Source: an uncultured Lachnospiraceae bacterium (GTDB taxonomy: Bacteria > Bacillota > Clostridia > Lachnospirales > Lachnospiraceae). From it: a stretch of DNA of 53,908 nucleotides. A model generated the notes under the pieces. The model made no database searches and was not told where the DNA came from. It saw only the letters and a program-made list of their open reading frames with translations. A program made the position numbers and the translations under genes. The stretch covers positions 1 through 53,908 of the forward strand of contig CASWVG010000014.1 of the NCBI GenBank assembly GCA_949472775.1, written 5' to 3'. Positions within the stretch are counted from its first letter, which is position 1. The number at the start of each line of letters is the position of its first letter. This document shows, one piece after another, positions 27,041 through 34,918 of the stretch.

Positions 27041-27970
27041 ATGGCGGATCAGAAAATAGATAACAGTGCGCTGGAGGAGGCGATAGAGGTCTTTCGCGCC
27101 GATAAGGAGAGGGACAGCTATGTGAAGGTGATGGAGCTTTTGGAGAAATCCATTGTGCTGGTGCCTGCCATTCCGCCGAAGGACATGGATCCGGCTCTCA
27201 TGGAAGAGCTGAAATCAGGAAGGCCGGTAAAGTTTTCCAGGGATACGAAGATCGTACCCTGTCTGCTGCGCAAGGAGACAGGAGAGCAGGCGCTTCCGAT
27301 TTTTACTTCGCCCAGACAGATTCCCGAAGATAAGAAGAGCCCCATGGTGATGGCAATGCCCTTTATGGGGGTGATTTCCATGGTTTCGGCAAATCAGGAT
27401 AAGGTGTCGGAAGTCGTTGTCAACCCCTTTACAGGCATTCTGGTCTTAAATCAGTCGGTGCTGGAGATAGCGGAAAAGCGCAGAAAGGCAGCCGGACAGA
27501 TTAAGACCGTCCAGTTGACGAAAGAGCAGTTTCAGGATCTGGCCCACAACCGGGTAACACATGCCATTTTGCCGAAGTATCTGTTTGAAAACGGAGAGGA
27601 AGGGTTTAAGACGCTGCAGCGTGAGGAAGGCGCGTTTCTTCTGAAACTTTACGAGCAGATCTATCCCAAAGGGCAGAAGTGCGGCAGCAGGGCGGAGGAT
27701 TTCTCCCTTATGACGCTGAATCTGACAGAAACGATACAGCTTACCCGCCTGGACATGCCGGATGAAACCAACAAAAAGGGGCTGTGCTACCGGGTTTATG
27801 CAGTCTTTAAACGGGACACCGAAGAGGTGCTGTACTATACGATGGTAAATACGCAGGACGGAAATATGATCGGCAGAGTGATGCAGGACGGAAAGCATGA
27901 AATTCTGGAGCCCGCGCCGGACAATGGAGCGGAGATTGAGGCGATTCTGAATCTTGTAGAGCCGAGCTGA
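27041..27970 (+). CDS. SseB family protein
   Basis: 309 residues with an N-terminal SseB-like domain: LEEAIEVFRADKERDSYVKVMELLEKSIVLVPAI, then LPIFTSPRQIPEDKKSP and VVVNPFTGILVLNQSVLE. A C-terminal domain (about 185-300) resembles the SseB C-terminal unit often paired with it. The function of these proteins is not well defined. GGAGGAAA precedes the ATG. It follows aspS after 69 bases, with a T-rich stretch (AATTTTTT) just past the aspS stop. Confidence 0.85.
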   Translation: MADQKIDNSALEEAIEVFRADKERDSYVKVMELLEKSIVLVPAIPPKDMDPALMEELKSGRPVKFSRDTKIVPCLLRKETGEQALPIFTSPRQIPEDKKSPMVMAMPFMGVISMVSANQDKVSEVVVNPFTGILVLNQSVLEIAEKRRKAAGQIKTVQLTKEQFQDLAHNRVTHAILPKYLFENGEEGFKTLQREEGAFLLKLYEQIYPKGQKCGSRAEDFSLMTLNLTETIQLTRLDMPDETNKKGLCYRVYAVFKRDTEEVLYYTMVNTQDGNMIGRVMQDGKHEILEPAPDNGAEIEAILNLVEPS

Positions 27971-28066
27971 GACAGGTATAATGCCAGGAGGTCAGATTTG
28001 TGAGTTCTGGGAGAGTGTTAGGAATACAGGTGGCGTAAATCTCAGACAGGAAGGAAAGAAAGCGGC

Positions 28067-28735
28067 ATGACAGATACGGTTATATTTGATTTAGATGGGA
28101 CGCTCCTCGATACGCTGGAGGATCTGACGGACAGCGTCAATTATGCCATGGAGAAATTTGGCTTTCCCCAGCATACGATTGATGAGATTCGCAGCTTTGT
28201 GGGAAACGGCGCGCCGAAGCTTTTGGAGCGCAGCATACCAGGCGGTGTGGAAAATCCTGACTACGAGGCAGCTCTGGCAGCTTTTAAGGCGCACTATGCC
28301 GAGCACTGTGAGGACAAGACAGGTCCTTATGAGGGCGTGCCGGAAATGCTTGCCGAATTAAAGGAGCGGGGATATCATCTGGCGGTTGTCTCGAATAAAT
28401 TCGACGGTGCGGTGAAGAAGCTCTGCAAAAAGTATTTCGGGGAATTTATTCCGGTGTCAATCGGGGAGAGCGCGGAAGTGAAGAGAAAACCTGCGCCCGA
28501 TACGGTGTACCGGGCGCTTCGTGAACTTGGATGTGATGCCTCCCGCGCGGTCTACGTGGGAGATTCCGAAGTGGATATCCAGACAGCAAAAAACGCGTCG
28601 CTGCCGTGTATCAGCGTTACCTGGGGCTTTCGCACCGAAGAAAAGCTTCGGGACGAGGGAGCGCCGGAACATATGATGATCAGGACTCCTCAGAAGCTTG
28701 TTCCCCTTCTTGTTCTTCTTCGAGAGGAAGGGTAA
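28067..28735 (+). CDS. HAD-superfamily phosphatase, phosphoglycolate phosphatase-like
   Basis: 222 residues. HAD motif I is VIFDLDGTLLDT, motif II VVSNKFDG, motif III KRKPAPDT and motif IV VYVGDSEVDIQTAKNA, with a small helical cap between I and II, as in Gph/PgpB enzymes. The physiological substrate is not certain; 2-phosphoglycolate or another small sugar phosphate is likely. GGAAGGAAAG precedes the ATG. The last 56 bases overlap the 3' end of the convergent CNNM-type gene. Confidence 0.9.
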   Translation: MTDTVIFDLDGTLLDTLEDLTDSVNYAMEKFGFPQHTIDEIRSFVGNGAPKLLERSIPGGVENPDYEAALAAFKAHYAEHCEDKTGPYEGVPEMLAELKERGYHLAVVSNKFDGAVKKLCKKYFGEFIPVSIGESAEVKRKPAPDTVYRALRELGCDASRAVYVGDSEVDIQTAKNASLPCISVTWGFRTEEKLRDEGAPEHMMIRTPQKLVPLLVLLREEG

Positions 28736-29972
28736 TCAGTACCTTTACAATATGATTGTCCTGAATGCCGCAGGCCCGCAGGGTAATGCCATTGTCCAAA
28801 AGGATGGTTTCCTGATCCTGCGGCAGGCGGTCGAGCTTCTCGATCATCAGACCGCCGATGGAGTCGTAGTCCTCAGAGTCCAGAGAGATATTTAAGGCAT
28901 CGTTTATGTCGTTCAGCTTCATGCCGCCCTCTACCAGATACTGCCCTTCCTCTGTTTCCTGAATCAGCTCTTCTTCATCCGCATCATATTCGTCGCGGAT
29001 TTCACCGACCAGCTCCTCAATGATATCTTCCATCGTAATCATGCCCACAGTAGCGCCGTACTCGCTTAAGACGAAGGCGATGCTGCTGGATTTTTCGCGG
29101 ATTTCCATTAACAGATCGGATACGTTCTTATACTCATAAGTATAGTAGGCCTCCCGGAGAATCTTCTTGAGGCTGAACTTTTCTTTGTCTTTTACCAGAA
29201 TAAAATCTTTGATATTGACGATGCCGATGATATGGTCGGGATCCCCGTCATAGACGGGCAGGCGCGTAAACATGCAGGACTGGAACGTGGAGAGCAGCTC
29301 CTGGTAGGTTGCGCTTAAAGGGACCGTGGTCATCTGGATGCGGGGAATCATAATGTCCTTCGCGACGGTGTCGCCGAAATCAAACACGTTGTAGATGAGC
29401 GTCCGCTCCTCCGACTCGATCGCGCCGCCCTCATGGCTCACGTCCACATAGGTTTTCAGCTCTTTCTCAGTGATGCTGAAATTGTTGCCCTCGGAGCTGA
29501 TATGTAACAGCTTGAGAATCCAGTTGGAGAGCATATCCACCAGAAAGATAACAGGCGTAAGAACTGTCATCAACAGGCGAATGAGGGGACTGAACAGGAG
29601 CGCGATAGGTTCTGCCCGCTGCATAGCCCATGTTTTGGGAATGATTTCGCCAAACATCAGAATGACAAAGGTCAATATGCCGGTGGCGATTCCCACAGCC
29701 TTATTGCCCCAGAGACTGATGGCAAAAGTAGTCATCAGAGAGGAGGCGGACAGGTTGACAATGTTGTTGCCGATCAGGATGGCGCTCAGCATTTTGCCGT
29801 ACTGGTCCAAAATGGCGAGCACACGGATGGCTCCCTTGTGGTCTTCCTCAGCTAAAGTGCGCAGTCGAACGCGGTTAACAGTTGAAAAGGCAGTCTCGGC
29901 TGAGGAGAAAAAAGCGGATAAGAATACGAGCACTCCCAGCGAGACGAGTTGTATGACACTTGTGGAATCCAA
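28680..29972 (-). CDS. CNNM/HlyC-CorC-type membrane protein with CBS pair
   Basis: 430 residues. The N-terminal DUF21/CNNM domain has three to four membrane helices (VSLGVLVFLSAFFSSAETAFS, then about 60-85 and 95-115, with a later one near 130-150). Two CBS domains follow (PVYDGDPDHIIGIVNIKDFI; IAFVLSEYGATVGMITMEDII), then a C-terminal transporter-associated domain (about 345-415) and an acidic tail. Homologues are implicated in Mg or Co efflux. The SSAETAFSTVNR motif is characteristic. It faces away from the TIGR04086-scfA genes, with a divergent promoter region at 29973-30166. Its 3' end overlaps the HAD phosphatase gene. Confidence 0.92.
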   Translation of the reverse strand: MDSTSVIQLVSLGVLVFLSAFFSSAETAFSTVNRVRLRTLAEEDHKGAIRVLAILDQYGKMLSAILIGNNIVNLSASSLMTTFAISLWGNKAVGIATGILTFVILMFGEIIPKTWAMQRAEPIALLFSPLIRLLMTVLTPVIFLVDMLSNWILKLLHISSEGNNFSITEKELKTYVDVSHEGGAIESEERTLIYNVFDFGDTVAKDIMIPRIQMTTVPLSATYQELLSTFQSCMFTRLPVYDGDPDHIIGIVNIKDFILVKDKEKFSLKKILREAYYTYEYKNVSDLLMEIREKSSSIAFVLSEYGATVGMITMEDIIEELVGEIRDEYDADEEELIQETEEGQYLVEGGMKLNDINDALNISLDSEDYDSIGGLMIEKLDRLPQDQETILLDNGITLRACGIQDNHIVKVLITLPLEEEQEGEQASEES

Positions 29973-30166
29973 TGATATTCACCCCTTGTTTGTATATTAT
30001 AATCAAAAATATTACTTGAAGAATAAGATTGTGTCAAGTTTTTATGGACGGGAGAATACATATTTAAAAGAGAGAAATGCAGTACACATAAAAGGAAATG
30101 CTTTTTTGCCAGGAAAAGGCATATGATGTGGACTGCGCGGGACAGGAAAAGGACAAGGGGGTAGTT

Positions 30167-30544
30167 ATGGGAAAAAGGGATTTATATATGGAAAAGGCGG
30201 TCTTTATTATTAAGTGTATGCTGGCCGCGTACATTCTGACGGCGGGGCTTCTGCTGCTGCTGGCGTTTATGCTCTACCGTTTCGGGTTGTCCGAGAAGGT
30301 GGTGTCTGTCTGTATCATTGCGGTTTATATCATTGTCACCTTTCTGGCGGGTCTGCTTGCGGGAAAAAAGGAGAAGCGAAAGAAATTTCTCTGGGGGCTT
30401 GTGATGGGCGCGCTGTATTTTGGCATTCTGGTAGCGGTGTCTCTGGTGGTAAACAAAGGCGTGGAAGATATCGCGGGAAATATGATGACGGTCTTTTTCC
30501 TCTGCGCCGGCAGCGGGATGCTTGGTGGGATGGTAGCTAAATGA
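30167..30544 (+). CDS. TIGR04086 family membrane protein
   Basis: 125 residues with four predicted membrane helices (about 12-37, 45-64, 73-95 and 103-122) separated by a basic KKEKRKK loop. The family is of unknown function and is found in Clostridia, commonly near the SCIFF and sec genes, as here. The start at 30167 follows AAGGGGGT; the longer reading frame from 30098 lacks a site. It is 75 bases upstream of scfA. Confidence 0.8.
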   Translation: MGKRDLYMEKAVFIIKCMLAAYILTAGLLLLLAFMLYRFGLSEKVVSVCIIAVYIIVTFLAGLLAGKKEKRKKFLWGLVMGALYFGILVAVSLVVNKGVEDIAGNMMTVFFLCAGSGMLGGMVAK

Positions 30545-30619
30545 GACTGGACGGGCGGAAAGTTATATGTTATACTGTCTAAAGTTATGAGCAAGTCTAT
30601 ACATAAGGAGGACACACCG

Positions 30620-30763
30620 ATGAAACATATTAAGACATTATCTACCAGAGACCTGAAGGAGTCCATGAAGAAGGGCGGCTGCGGCGAGTGCCAGACTTCC
30701 TGCCAGTCTGCATGTAAGACTTCCTGCACGGTAGGAAACCAGAGCTGCGAGAAGGCAAGATAG
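30620..30763 (+). CDS. scfA: SCIFF ribosomally made peptide precursor (six cysteines in forty-five)
   Basis: 47 residues: a leader MKHIKTLSTRDLKESMKK followed by a core with six cysteines (21, 24, 28, 32, 36, 43) and TSC/SAC spacing. This is the near-universal Clostridial SCIFF peptide, in which the partner radical SAM enzyme forms a Cys-to-Thr thioether. Thr34 lies between cysteines, in ACKTSC, as in the characterised acceptor position. TAAGGAGG lies eight bases before the ATG. A strong hairpin at 30800 follows, before scfB. The biological role of SCIFF is not known. Confidence 0.95.
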   Translation: MKHIKTLSTRDLKESMKKGGCGECQTSCQSACKTSCTVGNQSCEKAR

Positions 30764-30799
30764 GTTTTCAGGCGGCGTATCAATTTAAAACGAAAAAGA

Positions 30800-30830
30800 C
30801 AGGCCCGGCATGCGGCGCATGACGGGTCTG
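30800..30830 (+). terminator. Intercistronic hairpin between scfA and scfB
   Basis: CAGGCCCG (30800-30807) pairs with CGGGTCTG (30823-30830, one G-T), and CATGC-GGC-GCATG pairs inside, separated only by a G-A mismatch. No long T run follows (CTTG), so it is more likely a partial terminator or mRNA stabiliser that lets the peptide exceed the enzyme. Confidence 0.55.
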
Positions 30831-30911
30831 CTTGTACGTTATGCAGCAGTTTGGCGAAAGTGACGGACACGAACCAGGCTGTGATCAAAGACAGAAGTCA
30901 GGAGAATCATT

Positions 30912-32303
30912 GTGATACATCAATATATAAGCAACGGTTACCATATTGTGATGGACGTTAACAGCGGCAGCGTCCATGTGATGGACAAGCCTGCCTATGA
31001 CGCCGTCCCGATCGTGGAGCGGCTGCTTCGGCAGGGAATAGAGGGACAGGAGGAAATCGCCCGCACTGTGGCGGAGGAACTGTCCATGGACCGTCCCCTG
31101 GCAAAGGAGACGGTGGAAGAAATCCTGTATTTGAAGGAACAGGGGCAGCTTTTCACGGAGGATATTTACGAGAAATACATAGACGCCTTTAAAAACCGGG
31201 AGACCGTGGTGAAGGCGCTCTGCCTGCATATTGCCCACGACTGCAATCTGGCCTGCAGATATTGTTTTGCCGGGGAGGGGGAATACCACGGCAGACGGGC
31301 GCTGATGAGCCTGGAAGTGGGAAAGAAAGCGCTGGACTTTCTCGTGGCCAATTCCGGCAGCCGGGTGAATCTGGAGGTGGATTTCTTCGGCGGGGAACCG
31401 CTTATGAACTGGCAGGTGGTGAAAGACCTGGTGGCTTACGGCAGATCCCTTGAGGAGCCATGCCACAAGAAATTCCGCTTTACCCTGACCACCAACGGCG
31501 TGCTGTTAGACGATGAGATCCTTGAATTTGCTAACAGAGAAATGTCAAATCTTGTTTTAAGTATAGACGGCAGAAAGGAAATCCATGATCTGATGCGGCC
31601 CCACCGCGGCGGACAGGGCAGCTACGATGAGATTCTTCCGAAATATAAGAAGGCGGCCGAGAGCAGAAACCAGATGAACTACTATGTGCGGGGCACCTAC
31701 ACCCACAACAACACGGACTTTGCTGCGGATGTGATCCATCTGGCAGACGAAGGTTTCGAGCAGATCTCGGTGGAGCCTGTGGTGGCGGAGAAAAAAGAGG
31801 ATTACGCGCTGCGCATGGAGGATGTGCCGAAGCTTCTTGCGGAGTACGACAAGCTTGCACTGGAATATATTAGAAGAAAAAAAGAAGGAAAGGGTTTTCA
31901 ATTCTTTCATTTTATGATAGATTTAGAAGGTGGCCCTTGTGTGGCAAAGAGATTGTCGGGCTGTGGGTCGGGTACGGAGTATCTTGCGGTGACCCCCTGG
32001 GGAGATCTTTATCCCTGCCATCAGTTTGTGGGGCAGGAAGAATTTCTCATGGGAAATGTGGATGAGGGAATTGTCCGGGAGGATCTGCGGGATCAGTTTA
32101 AAGCGTGCAATGTCTATGCTAAAAAGGAATGCAGGGATTGTTTCGCGAAATTTTATTGCAGCGGCGGCTGTGCGGCGAACGCCTACCATGAGAGCGGCGA
32201 TGTGAACGGCTCCTACGCGCTGGGGTGCGAACTCCAGAGGAAACGTGTCGAGTGCGCGATTATGATTAAAGCGGCGCTAGCCGATGAGGAAAAGGAGAGT
32301 TAG
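30912..32303 (+). CDS. scfB: SCIFF maturase, radical SAM thioether-forming enzyme
   Basis: 463 residues. An N-terminal peptide-recognition region (about 1-95) precedes the radical SAM core with CNLACRYC (Cys 111, 115, 118), FFGGEPLMNW and LSIDG. A Cys-rich SPASM domain at the C-terminus (CGSGTEYLAVTPWGDLYPC, then CNVYAKKECRDCFAKFYCSGGC and a last CE) would bind two auxiliary 4Fe-4S clusters. Homologues form a Cys-Thr thioether in SCIFF. Start GTG at 30912 with AGGAG seven bases upstream. It is followed three bases later by secDF. Confidence 0.95.
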   Translation: MIHQYISNGYHIVMDVNSGSVHVMDKPAYDAVPIVERLLRQGIEGQEEIARTVAEELSMDRPLAKETVEEILYLKEQGQLFTEDIYEKYIDAFKNRETVVKALCLHIAHDCNLACRYCFAGEGEYHGRRALMSLEVGKKALDFLVANSGSRVNLEVDFFGGEPLMNWQVVKDLVAYGRSLEEPCHKKFRFTLTTNGVLLDDEILEFANREMSNLVLSIDGRKEIHDLMRPHRGGQGSYDEILPKYKKAAESRNQMNYYVRGTYTHNNTDFAADVIHLADEGFEQISVEPVVAEKKEDYALRMEDVPKLLAEYDKLALEYIRRKKEGKGFQFFHFMIDLEGGPCVAKRLSGCGSGTEYLAVTPWGDLYPCHQFVGQEEFLMGNVDEGIVREDLRDQFKACNVYAKKECRDCFAKFYCSGGCAANAYHESGDVNGSYALGCELQRKRVECAIMIKAALADEEKES

Positions 32304-32305
32304 TC

Positions 32306-34570
32306 ATGAAAAAGAGCAGAGCGGTTGTCAGTCTGATCGTCTATGTGCTGATTTTGGGATTGCTGGGATACACGGCAGTTTTCGGTGTCGGCTCGGACAA
32401 GTCGGGCGCGGCGGAGAGCATTAAGCTTGGATTGGATCTGGCGGGCGGCGTTAGTATCACCTACCAGGTGGTGGGAGATGAGGAACCTAGTGCGGAGGAC
32501 ATGAGCGACACCATCTACAAGCTGCAGCAGCGTGTGGACGGTTACAGTACGGAGGCGCAGGTGTATCAGGAGGGAACCGACCGGATCAATATCGAGATTC
32601 CCGGCGTTACCGATGCCAACGCGATTCTTGAGGAGCTGGGCAAGCCCGGAAGCCTCTACTTTATCGCACAGACAGACAGCGAGGGCAACAATAACTATGA
32701 GATGGGCTACGGCATTGACGCTGAGGGAAATATGGTGCCGCAGTACCAGTTGACGAAGACCATTGAGGAATTGCAGGCGGACGGTTCCATTGTTCTTTCC
32801 GGTACAGAGGTGGAGAGTGCGCAGGCGAGAGCACAGCAGGACTCTATGGGCAATCTGGAGAATGTGGTTTCTCTGACCTTCAATGAGACAGGCAAACAGG
32901 CCTTTGCGGAAGCAACCACCAAGGCCTATGAGAACAGTGAGACCATTGCGATCTATTACGATGAAGAATTTGTGAGTGTGCCGAACGTCATTGCAGCGAT
33001 TACTGACGGTAATGCGGTCATCACGGGACAGAGCACGGCGGCGGAGGCGGAGCAGCTTGCTTCCACCATCCGTATCGGCGGATTGAAGCTGGAACTGGAG
33101 GAGCTGCGTTCCAATGTGGTGGGCGCACAGCTCGGTTCGGCGGCGATCCAGACAAGTCTGACTGCGGCGGCAGTCGGTTTTGTACTGGTAGTTGTTTTCA
33201 TGATCGCGGTATATTATTTTATGGGTCTGGCGGCATCGTTGGCGTTGTGCCTGTACACAGAGCTTCTGGTTATTCTGATGTATGCTTTTGAGGTGACATT
33301 AACCTTGCCCGGTATCGCAGGTATTATCCTGACTGTCGGTATGGCGGTGGACGCGAACGTGATTATCTTTGCCCGTATCCGTGAGGAGATCGCGGCAGGC
33401 AAGGGTGTGCAGAGTGCGATCAAGACCGGTTTCCAGAAGGCATTATCCGCAATTCTGGACGGCAATATCACCACGCTGATTGCGGGTCTGGTGCTTTACT
33501 TCATGGGAAGTGGTACAATCAAAGGTTTTTCCATCACCTTGATGTTAGGTATCATCCTTTCCATGTTCACGGCTCTTGTGGTGACGAAGTTCTTAGTGAA
33601 CATCTTCTATTCGTTGGGGATACAGAGTGAAAAGGCATATGGTACAGTTAAGGAGAAAAAGACCATCAACTTTCTCTCGAAAAGATATGTGTTCTTCGGT
33701 ATCTCCATCGTGGCGATCCTGGCTGGCTTTGTGGCTATGGGCATCAATAAATCGAGCATGGGTATGACGATGAATTACAGTCTGGATTTTGTGGGTGGTA
33801 CTTCCACAACCATGACGCTGAATGAGGACATGAGCATCGAGGAGATTGACGCGCAGATCGTTCCCCACATTGAGAAAATCACCGGGGACGGCAACGTGAT
33901 GAGCACCAAGGTGGCAGGTTCCAACGATATTATTATCAAGACAAGGACGTTGAATGTGCAGGAGAGAGAAGCCTTCAACGAGGTGATGGTGAATAACTTT
34001 GGCGTGGACGAGAGCAGCATCACGGCGGAAACCATCAGCGCGACGATCAGCTCCGAGATGCAGTCCGGCGCGATCAAGGCGATCCTCGTGTCCACGGTGC
34101 TGATGCTTCTGTATATCTGGTTCCGCTTTAAGGACATCCGCTTCGGCGCAAGCTCTGTGATCGCACTGTTGCACGATGTGCTTGTGGTGCTGGCGTTCTA
34201 CGCGATTGTGCGGGTGTCTGTGGGCAATACCTTTATCGCCTGCATGCTGACAATCGTTGGTTACTCCATCAACGCGACCATCGTTATCTTTGACCGTGTG
34301 CGTGAGAATCTGCGCACGATGCGGAGCAAGGAAGATCTGGAGGACATGGTTAACAGGAGTATTACCCAGACGCTCACGAGAAGTATCTTTACTTCTCTGA
34401 CGACCTTCTTCATGGTGGCGGCACTGGAGGTGTTTGGCGTTTCCTCCATCCGGGAGTTTGCGCTACCTCTGATGGCGGGTATCATCTGCGGTACGTATTC
34501 TTCCATCTGTCTGACAGGTGCGCTCTGGTATGTGTTCCGCACGAAGCTGGTGAAGAAGGCTGCGAAGTAA
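32306..34570 (+). CDS. secDF: Fused SecD-SecF protein translocase subunit
   Basis: 754 residues in one polypeptide with both halves of SecDF, the proton-driven helper that pulls secreted proteins through SecYEG. SecD half (about 1-450): one N-terminal helix, LGLDLAGGVSITYQ (D1 motif), a large extracellular domain, then five membrane helices with the GMAVDANVIIFARIREE motif. SecF half (about 455-754): N-terminal helix, NYSLDFVGGT, and a second membrane bundle with TIVGYSINATIVIFDRVREN. The fusion form occurs in several Firmicutes, so it is not a sequencing artefact. It is co-transcribed with scfB (three bases apart). Confidence 0.95.
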   Translation: MKKSRAVVSLIVYVLILGLLGYTAVFGVGSDKSGAAESIKLGLDLAGGVSITYQVVGDEEPSAEDMSDTIYKLQQRVDGYSTEAQVYQEGTDRINIEIPGVTDANAILEELGKPGSLYFIAQTDSEGNNNYEMGYGIDAEGNMVPQYQLTKTIEELQADGSIVLSGTEVESAQARAQQDSMGNLENVVSLTFNETGKQAFAEATTKAYENSETIAIYYDEEFVSVPNVIAAITDGNAVITGQSTAAEAEQLASTIRIGGLKLELEELRSNVVGAQLGSAAIQTSLTAAAVGFVLVVVFMIAVYYFMGLAASLALCLYTELLVILMYAFEVTLTLPGIAGIILTVGMAVDANVIIFARIREEIAAGKGVQSAIKTGFQKALSAILDGNITTLIAGLVLYFMGSGTIKGFSITLMLGIILSMFTALVVTKFLVNIFYSLGIQSEKAYGTVKEKKTINFLSKRYVFFGISIVAILAGFVAMGINKSSMGMTMNYSLDFVGGTSTTMTLNEDMSIEEIDAQIVPHIEKITGDGNVMSTKVAGSNDIIIKTRTLNVQEREAFNEVMVNNFGVDESSITAETISATISSEMQSGAIKAILVSTVLMLLYIWFRFKDIRFGASSVIALLHDVLVVLAFYAIVRVSVGNTFIACMLTIVGYSINATIVIFDRVRENLRTMRSKEDLEDMVNRSITQTLTRSIFTSLTTFFMVAALEVFGVSSIREFALPLMAGIICGTYSSICLTGALWYVFRTKLVKKAAK

Positions 34571-34588
34571 GAGAACGGTTCAGCACGC

Positions 34589-34730
34589 GCGATTCGCAAA
34601 ATCGCATCTTCGATGCTTTCCTTTGATTGAGCGAAGCTCAATCGGCTCATTAAGCGGGCGCTCCCTCAGACCATCATCTGTCAGCCAAATTCATGCAAGC
34701 ATGATTTGTCAGACAGTCTCGGTCTGGCTG
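34589..34730. repeat. Multi-hairpin intergenic repeat after secDF
   Basis: A run of compact hairpins: GCGATT...AATCGC (34589-34605), GCATC-TTC-GATGC (34604-34616) and GATTGAGC-GAA-GCTCAATC (34625-34643). Then CAGCCA...TGGCTG (34682-34730) encloses a CATGC-AA-GCATG stem. Bases 34653-34676 are the reverse complement of 45940-45963 with two mismatches, showing it is an interspersed repeat. No coding potential. Together with the next two entries it fills the 348-bp gap before recJ. Confidence 0.6.
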
Positions 34731-34751
34731 AACTAGAAAATAAAGCACTAT

Positions 34752-34804
34752 AAATTACCCTCTGGAAATGTTACAATAAGTTGTGACTTTTTCGGAGGGT
34801 ATTT
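34752..34804. terminator. Candidate terminator after secDF
   Basis: TACCCTC (34756-34762) pairs with GAGGGTA (34795-34801), extended by AAA/TTT, and GTTACAA pairs with TTGTGAC inside (one G-T). It is followed by TTTCTTATTTT. The loop itself carries a TTTTT run. Confidence 0.5.
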
Positions 34805-34808
34805 CTTA

Positions 34809-34844
34809 TTTTATAGAAATTTTTATAGAAATTTTTATAGAAAG
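34809..34844. repeat. Three tandem 12-bp units upstream of recJ
   Basis: TTTTATAGAAAT is repeated at 34809, 34821 and 34833 (the last ends in G). The array lies just upstream of the untranslated region of recJ and could vary by slippage. Its AT content could also serve as a promoter UP-like or -10 supply, but no clear promoter was fixed. Confidence 0.7.
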
Positions 34845-34918
34845 GTACGGCGGCGTAGATGATCTCAGGGAGAATGTGCAGCATTTTCTGGATCAGCGCA
34901 GCCTGGCAGTGATTTTGT

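Noticed and set aside
32306-34570. secD-secF fusion as an assembly error
   Set aside because: The junction is in frame, both halves are complete and such fusions are known in Firmicutes.
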